Shown: positions 55,631-62,909 of the stretch, in pieces
How the letters are laid out: every line of letters begins with the position of its first letter
Numbering within the stretch: position 1 is the stretch's first letter
NCBI RefSeq assembly: GCF_017305915.1
Contig: NZ_JAFKJN010000014.1
Location: 1-64,000 of the forward strand
Reading direction: 5' to 3'
DNA length: 64,000 bases
From: Reyranella sp.
GTDB lineage: Bacteria; Pseudomonadota; Alphaproteobacteria; Reyranellales; Reyranellaceae
Notes under the pieces: model-generated
Seen by the model: only the letters and a program-made list of their open reading frames with translations
The model's database searches: none
What the model was told of the DNA's origin: nothing
Translations under genes and position numbers: made by a program

Positions 55631-56883
55631 CAGACGAAGCTCGGCCGGTTGCGCAGGGTCTCGCGGTCGAAGCCCGCCACCTTCTTGTAGCGGTCGAGGA
55701 TGCCTTCGAGCTCGGCGGTCGGCACCACGTCCTCGATGCGGGCGAACGGCTTGCCGCCCGAGCGAGTCCAGACCTCGCGCAGGATGGCGTCGGGCGGATC
55801 GCTGCGATTGGTCAGCACGACTTTCGCCGTGGCGGGACCGCGCACCGCCTCGTAGGCGGTGAGCGCCGCCGCCGTGGCGCCGAGCTTCCTGATGCAGCCG
55901 GTCAGGAAGCGGGCATCGACGATCGCCTGGCCCGCGCCGTTGGAGCCGCGGGGATACATCGGGTGGGCGGCGTCGCCCAGCAGGGTGATGCGGCCGAAGC
56001 TCCAGCGGTCGAGCGGGTCGCGGTCGACCATCGGGTATTCGAGGATCTCCTCGGTCGCCTCGATCATGCCGGTGATGTCGAGGAAGTCGAACTTGAGGTT
56101 CGCGAAGGCCGGCATCATGTCCGAAAGCCGCCCGCGGCCGGTCCAGTCCTGGCGCACGGCGTCCGGCCGCTCCAGCTCGGCCACCCAGTTGATCAGCGGC
56201 TTGCCGCCGGTCTCCGGCGTGCCGGGGCGGATCGGGTAGATCACGGTCTTGCCGACCGTCATCCAGCCCGACGACAGCATGGTGTCGCCGCCCAGGAAGG
56301 CGGGCCACCGCACCGCGCCGCGCCACATGTTGACGCCCGAATACTTGGGCGGGCCCTCGTCGGGGAAGAGCTGGCGGCGCACCGCCGAATGGATGCCGTC
56401 GCAGCCGATCGCCAGCGCGCCGTGGGTGAAGTGGCCGTTGTCGAAATGCAGCGTCACGCGGCCGGCATTCTGGTCGAGGCGCGTGACCTTGTGGCCGAGC
56501 CGCACGGCGTCGCTGCCCAGCCGCTCGCGCACGGTATCGAGCAGGACTTTGTGGAGGTCGGCCCTATGGATCGAGAGCTGCGGCCAGTCGTAGCCGGCAT
56601 AGCGGCCGCGCAGGTCGCTGATGATGGGTTGGCCGTAGCGGCTGTAGTAGGAGAGCGTGCGAGTCTCGATCGCTTTGGCGGCGAGCCTGTCGGCGAGGCC
56701 GAGTTCGCTCAGCTCGCGCATGCCGTGCGGCAGGAGGTTGATGCCGACGCCCAGCGGATGGATCTCCGGCGCCGCCTCGAACACCTGGGTGGAGATGCCG
56801 GCCTGGTGGCAGCTCAGCGCCAGGGTCAAGCCGCCGATGCCGCCGCCGACGATCAGCACATCGGGAGAGGAAGAGGGGCTCAC
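55630..56883 (-). CDS. PhzS-like FAD-dependent monooxygenase
   Basis: 417 residues from a GTG overlapping the TctC stop by four bases. Group A flavoprotein monooxygenase: dinucleotide motif VLIVGGGIGGLTLAL, FEAAPEIHPLGVGINLLPHGMREL, the DG motif IGCDGIHSAVRRQL, and ITLLGDAAHPMYPRGSNGAGQAI. Overall it matches the PhzS-like flavin-dependent oxidoreductases that hydroxylate aromatic carboxylates using NAD(P)H. The operon context (AraC, MATE, TctC) suggests a hydroxylation step on an imported aromatic or heteroaromatic acid; the substrate is unknown. Confidence 0.88.
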   Translation of the reverse strand: MSPSSSPDVLIVGGGIGGLTLALSCHQAGISTQVFEAAPEIHPLGVGINLLPHGMRELSELGLADRLAAKAIETRTLSYYSRYGQPIISDLRGRYAGYDWPQLSIHRADLHKVLLDTVRERLGSDAVRLGHKVTRLDQNAGRVTLHFDNGHFTHGALAIGCDGIHSAVRRQLFPDEGPPKYSGVNMWRGAVRWPAFLGGDTMLSSGWMTVGKTVIYPIRPGTPETGGKPLINWVAELERPDAVRQDWTGRGRLSDMMPAFANLKFDFLDITGMIEATEEILEYPMVDRDPLDRWSFGRITLLGDAAHPMYPRGSNGAGQAIVDARFLTGCIRKLGATAAALTAYEAVRGPATAKVVLTNRSDPPDAILREVWTRSGGKPFARIEDVVPTAELEGILDRYKKVAGFDRETLRNRPSFV

Positions 56884-57848
56884 TCCGGCTGGATCCCGCG
56901 GCTGGCGACGACGTCGGCCCAGCGCTTCCTGTCCTTGACCACGATGTCGCCCAGCGCGCTCGGGGCGGAGCTGGTGGGCACCAGGCCCTGCGCCTCGAAC
57001 ACCGCCCTGGCTTCGGGGCTGCCGAGGATGGCGGCGACCTCCTTGTTGAGCCGCTCGACGATCTCCGCCGGCGTGCCCTTGGGCGCGAACAGGCCGTACC
57101 ACATGTCGACGTCGGCGCCGACAAGGCCGGCCTCGATCAGCGTCGGCACCTCGGGCAGTTGCGGCAGGCGCTTGGGGCTGCCGGCGGCGATCGCTTTCAG
57201 CTTGCCGGCGCGGATGTGCTGGGCCGAGACATGAACCGGCAGGAACATGTAGCCGATCTGGCCGCCCAGCAGGTCCTGCACGGCGCCGGCCGTGCCCTTG
57301 TAGGGCACGTGCAGCAGCTCGATGCCGGCGGCCTGCTCGACCAGCGCCATCGAGAGGTGATGCGGCGTGCCGACGCCGGGACTGCCGTAGGTCAGCTTCT
57401 TCGGGTTGGCCTTGGCTGCGGTGACCAGCTCGGCCAGCGTACTGGGCTGCTGGCTCGGATTGGCGACCAGGACGAGCGAGCCCCAGGCCGTGAGGCCGAT
57501 CGGCGCGAAGTCGGTCACCGGGTCGTAGGGCAGGTTCTTGAACAGGCTGGCGTTCATGACCAGCGTGTTGACCGAGGACATCAAGGTCAGCCCGTCCGGC
57601 TTGGCGCGCACCACCTGCTGGCTGCCGATATTGCCCGAGGCGCCGGCGACATTGTCGACGATCACCGGCTGGCCGATCTTGGGCGACAGCTTCTCCGACA
57701 CGAAGCGGGCGATGATGTCGGGTCCGGTGCCCGGCGTGAACGGCACGACGATGCGCACCGGCTGGTCGGGCCAGGCGAAAGCAGCGGGTGCCGCGAGTGC
57801 GGCGGCAGCGAACGGCAGGAACGAGCGTCTGAGCATTGGTTTGTCCAT
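56880..57848 (-). CDS. TctC/Bug-family substrate-binding protein, orphan (second)
   Basis: 322 residues with signal MLRRSFLPFAAAALAAPAAFA and the Bug fold (WPDQPVRIVVPFTPGTGPDIIARFV, IVDNVAGASGNIG, LLHVPYKGTAGAVQDLLGG, MWYGLFAPKGTP). ATG 57848 is chosen; the longer frame uses a TTG at 57866. It follows the MATE gene by 18 bases and its stop overlaps the monooxygenase start (GTGA). No TctAB genes are present. Confidence 0.9.
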   Translation of the reverse strand: MDKPMLRRSFLPFAAAALAAPAAFAWPDQPVRIVVPFTPGTGPDIIARFVSEKLSPKIGQPVIVDNVAGASGNIGSQQVVRAKPDGLTLMSSVNTLVMNASLFKNLPYDPVTDFAPIGLTAWGSLVLVANPSQQPSTLAELVTAAKANPKKLTYGSPGVGTPHHLSMALVEQAAGIELLHVPYKGTAGAVQDLLGGQIGYMFLPVHVSAQHIRAGKLKAIAAGSPKRLPQLPEVPTLIEAGLVGADVDMWYGLFAPKGTPAEIVERLNKEVAAILGSPEARAVFEAQGLVPTSSAPSALGDIVVKDRKRWADVVASRGIQPE

Positions 57849-57866
57849 GAGGGCGGCCGCATTCAA

Positions 57867-59201
57867 TCAGCGGGGTGCACCCCCGTAAAGTGCGCGGCGG
57901 AATCGCAGTGCCAGGAGCGTGACCGCAAAGGCGAAGGCCAGCGTGATCCCGATCCAGATGCCGCGCCCGCCGAGGCCGAGGACGAAGGCGAGCAGCACGG
58001 CGCTGCCCAGCCCGACGCCCCAGTAGCCGAGCATGACCAGCCACAGCACCGCGTTGGCGTCGCGCAGGCCGCGCAGGATGCTCGCCATGACGATGACCAG
58101 GCCCGACAGGAGCTGGGTGACGGCGCAGAAGCGGAAGAAGTCGCGGGCCACCGCGACGACGTCCTCGCTGGCGGCCGAGCGCGACCACAGGGTGAGGTGA
58201 ACGAGGCTGTCGGAACCGGCGGCGAGCAGGATACCGACGATCGTCGAGGCCGTGGCGCCCGCCACGAGCGCAACGCGCACCGCCTGTCGCATCGCGTCCC
58301 GGTCGCGCTGGCCGAGCAGCGAGGCGACGCGCGCCATCGCCGCCTGCGAGAGGCCGACCGGAACCATGAGGGCGACGTTGAGCCACAGCAGGACGATGCC
58401 GTGCGCGGCGGTTTCGACCGGCCCGACATAGCCCATCAGCACGTTCGAGCCGGTGAACAGCAGGGCTTCGGTGAAGAACACCGCACCGACCGGAATCCCG
58501 AGCCGCAGCGCATCGCGCAGCGCGAAGCCGGCGCGCCGGTCCCGTACATCCTTCGGCAGGCGCTTGGAGCGCGCCGTCGCCAGCAGCAGGAGGCCGAGGC
58601 CCAGCCACTGGGTCAGCGCGACGGTGAGGCCGATCGCCGTCATGCCGTCGAGGCCGAACCGCCCGCCCGCGAGCCCCAGGTTGAGCGCCGCATTGAACGC
58701 CGTGGTCGCGATGACGATCGCGTTCAGCCATCTGAGGTCGTTCGCCGCGATCAGGAAGAAGCGGAAGGCGATCAGCACGATGCTCGGCAGGTATCCGGGC
58801 AGCAAGCCGTCGATGTAGCAGCCGGCCCCCGTCACCAGCGCCGGGTCGAGGCCGGCGGCCGCGAGGCCCCGGGGAACGCCGGCCATGATCGCCGTCGCCG
58901 CGAGCCCCATCGCGACCGCGATCAGCAGGCCGCCTCGGATGGTGCGCGCCGCCACGTGATGGTCGCCGGCACCGAGGCTGCCGCTGAGCGGCGGGATCAG
59001 GCCCTGCATCGCGCCGAGGGAAGTGATGAACAGCAGCAGCCCGATGCTGCCGACGATGCTGCCTGCGGCCAGGGCCTCGACACCGAGCCGGCCGGTCATG
59101 GCCGTCGTGATGAAGGGTACGGCGAGCTGGAGGAGCTGGTTGACGGCGAGCGTGCCGCCCGACCGCGCAAGATGCAGGGCTTCGCCCCGCCAATCCGACA
59201 T
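57867..59201 (-). CDS. MATE family multidrug/toxin exporter
   Basis: 444 residues, about 12 hydrophobic helices in two homologous halves: LAVNQLLQLAVPFITTAMTGRLG...LGAMQGLIPPLSGSLGAGDH in the first, and RDALRLGIPVGAVFFTEALLFTGSNVLMGYVG in the second. It extrudes cationic or organic compounds using sodium or proton gradients. It begins nine bases after the AraC-type gene, so it is a likely target of that regulator. The role may be protection against a toxic intermediate of the adjacent oxidation steps. Confidence 0.9.
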   Translation of the reverse strand: MSDWRGEALHLARSGGTLAVNQLLQLAVPFITTAMTGRLGVEALAAGSIVGSIGLLLFITSLGAMQGLIPPLSGSLGAGDHHVAARTIRGGLLIAVAMGLAATAIMAGVPRGLAAAGLDPALVTGAGCYIDGLLPGYLPSIVLIAFRFFLIAANDLRWLNAIVIATTAFNAALNLGLAGGRFGLDGMTAIGLTVALTQWLGLGLLLLATARSKRLPKDVRDRRAGFALRDALRLGIPVGAVFFTEALLFTGSNVLMGYVGPVETAAHGIVLLWLNVALMVPVGLSQAAMARVASLLGQRDRDAMRQAVRVALVAGATASTIVGILLAAGSDSLVHLTLWSRSAASEDVVAVARDFFRFCAVTQLLSGLVIVMASILRGLRDANAVLWLVMLGYWGVGLGSAVLLAFVLGLGGRGIWIGITLAFAFAVTLLALRFRRALYGGAPR

Positions 59202-59210
59202 GACGGCGGC

Positions 59211-60158
59211 CTACAGCGGGGCGATCGGCAGGCAGAGCTGGCAGCGCACGTGGTTCGCCGCCGCCGGCGTCTCGAAGTCGGGCCGCAGCTCGAGGCAGGG
59301 CCGATCCTCGGGCTGATAGCCGCTGCCGGGAAGCCAGGTCGTCCAGAACCGCTCCCAGGCCGTCGAAAGGTCGGCCGGCCGGCCGTCGAACGGCGTGATG
59401 GCGTAGGTGCCGCCGGGCAGGTCGGCCAGGTTGAGCCGGCGATCGGCCTTGAACCCGGCGTCGACCACCAGGCAGGCGTCGTAGCGCAGCGTCTCGGGGG
59501 CGGCGATGGTCGGCGCATCGTGGCCGATGCCGATGGTCAGCGTGCCGGGATGGCGCAGGCCGTGGGCGCGGATCCAGCGCTCGAAGTCGCGCCACAGCGC
59601 GCTGATGCCGCCCTCGCCGTAGGGCCCGACATGGCGGACATAAGCGACCCGATAGGGCGGAAGGTCTTCGATCCTGACGGTCATGGGGTGACCCTGCCGG
59701 TCCGGCGGCGGCAATGCTTTGCGCGGCTTGCGATCCACTTTGCCCGGCTTGCGGGCCTGCCGGAGCCCGTCGCGCCATTGCCGGGCGCCGCCCTCGCGCC
59801 ACGCCGTCGCGCTCATGCCGAAGTGGCCCTTGAAGGCGCGGGCGAAGGTCGCCGCCGAGGAGAAGCCGCAGCGCAGCGCGATCTCGAGCACGCTGGTCTC
59901 GTGCAGCATGGCGAGCGCGCCCGCCGCGCGCTCGAGCCGGATGCGGCGGATGAAGTCGGACAGCGTCTCGCCGGTGATCGCCGAGAAGACGCGATGGAAA
60001 TGGAACGGCGAGAACGCGGCGATGGCGGCGAGCTTGTCGAGCGTCAGATCCTCGTCGAGATGGGCCTGCACGTAATCCATGACGCGGTTGACGCGCCGCT
60101 CGTACTCGCGGCGATGCGATAAGGACGGGATGCAACTTATGCGTGCTTTACTTGTCAT
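59211..60158 (-). CDS. AraC-family regulator with GyrI-like effector domain
   Basis: 315 residues. The N-terminal double helix-turn-helix (MDYVQAHLDEDLTLDKLAAIAAFSPFHFHRVFSAITGETLSDFIRRIRLERAA, then EIALRCGFSSAATFARAFKGHFG) is followed by an Arg/Lys-rich linker. The C-terminal GyrI/SOUL-like small-molecule domain is VRIEDLPPYRVAYVRHVGPYGEGG to the end. This HTH-first layout is that of Rob/SoxS-type drug-responsive regulators. It is the first gene of the minus-strand unit with MATE, TctC and the flavin monooxygenase. The start lies inside a tiny leader frame with a strong ribosome site. Confidence 0.88.
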   Translation of the reverse strand: MTSKARISCIPSLSHRREYERRVNRVMDYVQAHLDEDLTLDKLAAIAAFSPFHFHRVFSAITGETLSDFIRRIRLERAAGALAMLHETSVLEIALRCGFSSAATFARAFKGHFGMSATAWREGGARQWRDGLRQARKPGKVDRKPRKALPPPDRQGHPMTVRIEDLPPYRVAYVRHVGPYGEGGISALWRDFERWIRAHGLRHPGTLTIGIGHDAPTIAAPETLRYDACLVVDAGFKADRRLNLADLPGGTYAITPFDGRPADLSTAWERFWTTWLPGSGYQPEDRPCLELRPDFETPAAANHVRCQLCLPIAPL

Positions 60159-60171
60159 CGTGATGTTCCAT
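60148..60171 (-). other. Seven-codon leader frame overlapping the AraC gene start
   Basis: ATG GAA CAT CAC GAT GAC AAG TAA reads MEHHDDK and is preceded by AAAGGAG eight bases upstream, the best Shine-Dalgarno site here. The AraC ATG at 60158 is in another frame inside it and has no site of its own, so translation of the regulator may depend on termination and restart. It could instead be a chance frame. Confidence 0.35.
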
Positions 60172-60195
60172 AGTTGTTCTCCTTTCGGAGGGAAC

Positions 60196-61773
60196 ATGCA
60201 GGCACGGGTACAGACAGTGGCGTTCCAGGGGGTGGAGGTGGTGCCGGTCGACGTACAAGTCATGATCGCGCCGGGCAACCTCGGCTTCCCGATCGTCGGC
60301 CTGGCCGACAAGGCGGTCGGCGAAAGCCGCGAGCGGGTGCGCTCGGCCCTGCGGGCGCTGGGGCTCGCCCTGCCGCCGCAGCGCATCGCCGTCAATCTCT
60401 CGCCGGCCGACCTCGCCAAGGAGGGCAGCCATTACGACCTGCCGATCGCGCTGGCTCTGCTGACGGCGATGGGCGTGATCCCGAAGGAAGCGCTCGCCGG
60501 CGTCGTCGCCCTGGGCGAGCTGGCGCTCGATGGCGGCCTGACGCGGGTGCCGGGCATCCTGCCGGCGGCCCTGCATGCCTCGCGCCAGGGCCTCGGCCTG
60601 ATCTGCCCGGCGGCCTGCGGCGGCGAGGCGGCATGGGCCGGCGATCATCTCGAGCTTGTGGCGGCGCCGTCGCTGCTGGCGCTGATCAACCACGTGCGCG
60701 GCCAGCAGGTTCTGCCGCGGCCGCGGTCGGCGGCAGCCGAGGACTTGGGCGCCTCTCCCGACCTTGCCGACGTCAAGGGCCAGGAGACGGCCAAGCGCGT
60801 GCTCGAGGTCGCGGCGGCGGGCGGCCATAACCTTTTGATGATCGGGCCGCCCGGCTCGGGCAAGTCGATGATGGCGGCGCGGCTGCCCGGCCTGCTGCCG
60901 CCGCTCGAGGCCGACGAGATGCTGGAGGCCACCATGGTGCGCTCGCTGGCCGGCGAGACCGGCGACGGCCGATTGTCCAAGCGCCGCGCCTTCCGCGATC
61001 CGCATCATTCCTCGACCTTGCAGGCGCTGGTCGGCGGCGGCCCGCGGGCGCGGCCGGGCGAGGTGTCGCTGGCCCATCACGGGGTGCTGTTCCTCGATGA
61101 ATTGCCGGAGTTCCATCGGCCCACCCTCGAGGCGCTGCGCCAGCCGATCGAGACCGGCCGCGTGACCGTGGCGCGCGCCAATGCCCACGTCACCTATCCG
61201 GCGCGTTTCCAACTGGTCGCCGCGATGAATCCCTGCCGCTGCGGCGGCCAGGACTGCCGGCGCGGGCCGCGCTGCGCCCTGGATTACCAGAGCCGGCTGT
61301 CGGGGCCGTTCCTCGACCGCATCGACCTTTGCATCGAGGTGCCGCGGGTCGAGGCGGCCGATCTCGCCTTGCCGCCGCCGGCCGAAGGCTCGGCCGACGT
61401 CGCCGCGCGCGTGGCTGCCGCGCGCACCGTGCAGCGCGAGCGCCTCGCCCGGCTGCGCACCGATCCAGGCGTCGAAGCCGAGCCGACGGCCGGCCTGTTG
61501 TCCGACTGGGCGAGCGGCTGGTCGCGGCCGCGCTGCAACGCCGACACCGACGGCAAGCTGCTGGCCGCCATCGCCGAGCCGGACGCCGAGGGCCGCGCCC
61601 TGCTGGTGCGCGCCGCCGAGCGGCTCGGCCTGTCGGCGCGCGCCTGGCACCGCACCCTGCGCGTGGCGCGCACGCTCGCCGATCTCGACGGCTCCGAGTC
61701 GGTGCGCCGCCTGCACATTGCCGAAGCCCTGAGCTACCGCCGCCAGGAGCCGCGGCCGGCGCTGGCGGCGTGA
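60196..61773 (+). CDS. yifB: YifB/ComM family Mg-chelatase-like AAA+ ATPase
   Basis: 525 residues. An N-terminal Lon-like S5 domain (VDVQVMIAPGNLGFPIVGLADKAVGESRERVRSAL, NLSPADLAKEGSHYDLPIALALL) precedes a Mg-chelatase-type AAA+ module. That module has Walker A MIGPPGSGKSM near residue 214, Walker B GVLFLDELPEF near 297, and CGGQDCRRGPRC zinc-type cysteines. A C-terminal Mg_chelatase_C domain (RAWHRTLRVARTLADLDGS) ends the protein. ComM homologues are helicases that aid branch migration during natural transformation. GGAGG lies five bases before the ATG. Only 37 bases separate it from the divergent AraC start. Confidence 0.93.
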   Translation: MQARVQTVAFQGVEVVPVDVQVMIAPGNLGFPIVGLADKAVGESRERVRSALRALGLALPPQRIAVNLSPADLAKEGSHYDLPIALALLTAMGVIPKEALAGVVALGELALDGGLTRVPGILPAALHASRQGLGLICPAACGGEAAWAGDHLELVAAPSLLALINHVRGQQVLPRPRSAAAEDLGASPDLADVKGQETAKRVLEVAAAGGHNLLMIGPPGSGKSMMAARLPGLLPPLEADEMLEATMVRSLAGETGDGRLSKRRAFRDPHHSSTLQALVGGGPRARPGEVSLAHHGVLFLDELPEFHRPTLEALRQPIETGRVTVARANAHVTYPARFQLVAAMNPCRCGGQDCRRGPRCALDYQSRLSGPFLDRIDLCIEVPRVEAADLALPPPAEGSADVAARVAAARTVQRERLARLRTDPGVEAEPTAGLLSDWASGWSRPRCNADTDGKLLAAIAEPDAEGRALLVRAAERLGLSARAWHRTLRVARTLADLDGSESVRRLHIAEALSYRRQEPRPALAA

Positions 61774-61807
61774 GGCGCGCGAGCCTATCTTAGGGAGTAG
61801 CTTTCGA

Positions 61808-62104
61808 ATGACCGCAATGACGTTCGACAAACTCGCTTACATCGATCGGCTGAAAGCGGCGGGCTTTACCGAACCGCAAGCCCGCGGTATGGCCGACGGG
61901 CTCGATCAGGCGTTACGCGAAGAAGTGGCAACCAAGGGTGACATCGCTGTCCTCAGGAGCGATCTGAGAGGCGAGATGGCCCTGCTCAAGGGTGAGCTGC
62001 TGGCGGCGATGAAAGCCGACAAGATCGACTTTCTCAAATGGGTCGTCATGCTGATCGTCGGTCAGACGGCGGTGTTCACGGCGCTGAAGCTTCTCGGTCG
62101 TTGA
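61808..62104 (+). CDS. DUF1640-like coiled-coil membrane protein
   Basis: 98 residues: an N-terminal helical domain (FDKLAYIDRLKAAGFTEPQARGMADGL), a coiled coil (REEVATKGDIAVLRSDLRGEMALLKGELLAAMKAD) and a C-terminal transmembrane helix (FLKWVVMLIVGQTAVFTALKLL). This is the arrangement of the DUF1640/CCDC90-like family related to mitochondrial MCUR1. Function in bacteria is unknown. GGGAG precedes the start by about ten bases. It sits between yifB and the creatininase-like gene. Confidence 0.8.
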   Translation: MTAMTFDKLAYIDRLKAAGFTEPQARGMADGLDQALREEVATKGDIAVLRSDLRGEMALLKGELLAAMKADKIDFLKWVVMLIVGQTAVFTALKLLGR

Positions 62105-62114
62105 GCCCGTCGGC

Positions 62115-62909
62115 GTGCGTCGGCTTCTAATCATGGTTGCTCTTGCGCTGGCCGCAGTCGGTCCTGCACGTGCCGCGCCGCCCAGCGTCGAGCTCGAGGC
62201 GCTGACCTGGACCGAGCTGCGCGACGCGATCAGGGCCGGCGCGACCACCATCATCATCCCCGCCGGCGGCACCGAGCAGAACGGCCCGCACATGGCGCTG
62301 GGCAAACACAATGTCCGCGCCCGCCTGCTGTCGGCCCGCATCGCCCAGGCGCTGGGCGACACCATCGTGGCGCCGGTGCTGGCCTATGTGCCCGAGGGCG
62401 CGATCTCGCCGCCGGCCGGCCACATGCGCTTCCCGGGCACGATCTCTATCCCGGACGCCGCGTTCAAGGCCACGGTCGAGGGCGCCGCGCGCGGCTTCCG
62501 CCAGGCCGGCTTCGCCCACATCGTGCTGCTGGGCGACCATGGCGGCTACCAGGCGGTACTCCGCCAGGCGGCCACCGAGCTGAACAAGGAATGGGCCGGC
62601 AGCAAGGTGCGTGCCCATTTCATCGAGGACTATTACCGCGCCAGCGAGGCCGCCTATGCGCAGGCGCTGCGCGGCAAGGGCATCACCGACGCCCAGATCG
62701 GCACGCATGCTGGAACCGCGGACACCTCGCTCACATTGGCGGTCGATCCTTCGTTGGTGCGCAACGACCGCCTGACGGGACACGGGCCGGCCGACGGCAC
62801 GCAGGGCGATCCCGCCGCCTCGAGCGCGGCATTGGGCCAGCTTGGCGTCGACCTGATCGTGTCGCAGACTGTGGCTGCTATTCGCAAAGCGCGGGCAGAG
62901 AAGCAGTGA
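62115..62909 (+). CDS. Secreted creatininase-family protein
   Basis: 264 residues from a GTG ten bases after the previous gene. A signal peptide (MRRLLIMVALALAAVGPARA) precedes the creatininase/mycofactocin-MftE fold (LEALTWTELRDAIRAGATTIIIPAGGTEQNGPHM). The metal ligands are altered: the canonical HLPxGTD is HMALGKHN and GHGGN is GDHGG. Creatininases are cytoplasmic amidohydrolases, so export and these changes mark a separate subgroup. Its stop overlaps the next ATG (TGATG). Confidence 0.82.
   Translation: MRRLLIMVALALAAVGPARAAPPSVELEALTWTELRDAIRAGATTIIIPAGGTEQNGPHMALGKHNVRARLLSARIAQALGDTIVAPVLAYVPEGAISPPAGHMRFPGTISIPDAAFKATVEGAARGFRQAGFAHIVLLGDHGGYQAVLRQAATELNKEWAGSKVRAHFIEDYYRASEAAYAQALRGKGITDAQIGTHAGTADTSLTLAVDPSLVRNDRLTGHGPADGTQGDPAASSAALGQLGVDLIVSQTVAAIRKARAEKQ

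Noticed and set aside
55630..60135. A single 1501-codon minus-strand frame from the AraC gene to the flavin monooxygenase
   Set aside because: Only the last 417 codons are coding in this frame; the MATE, TctC and AraC genes lie in other frames across it.
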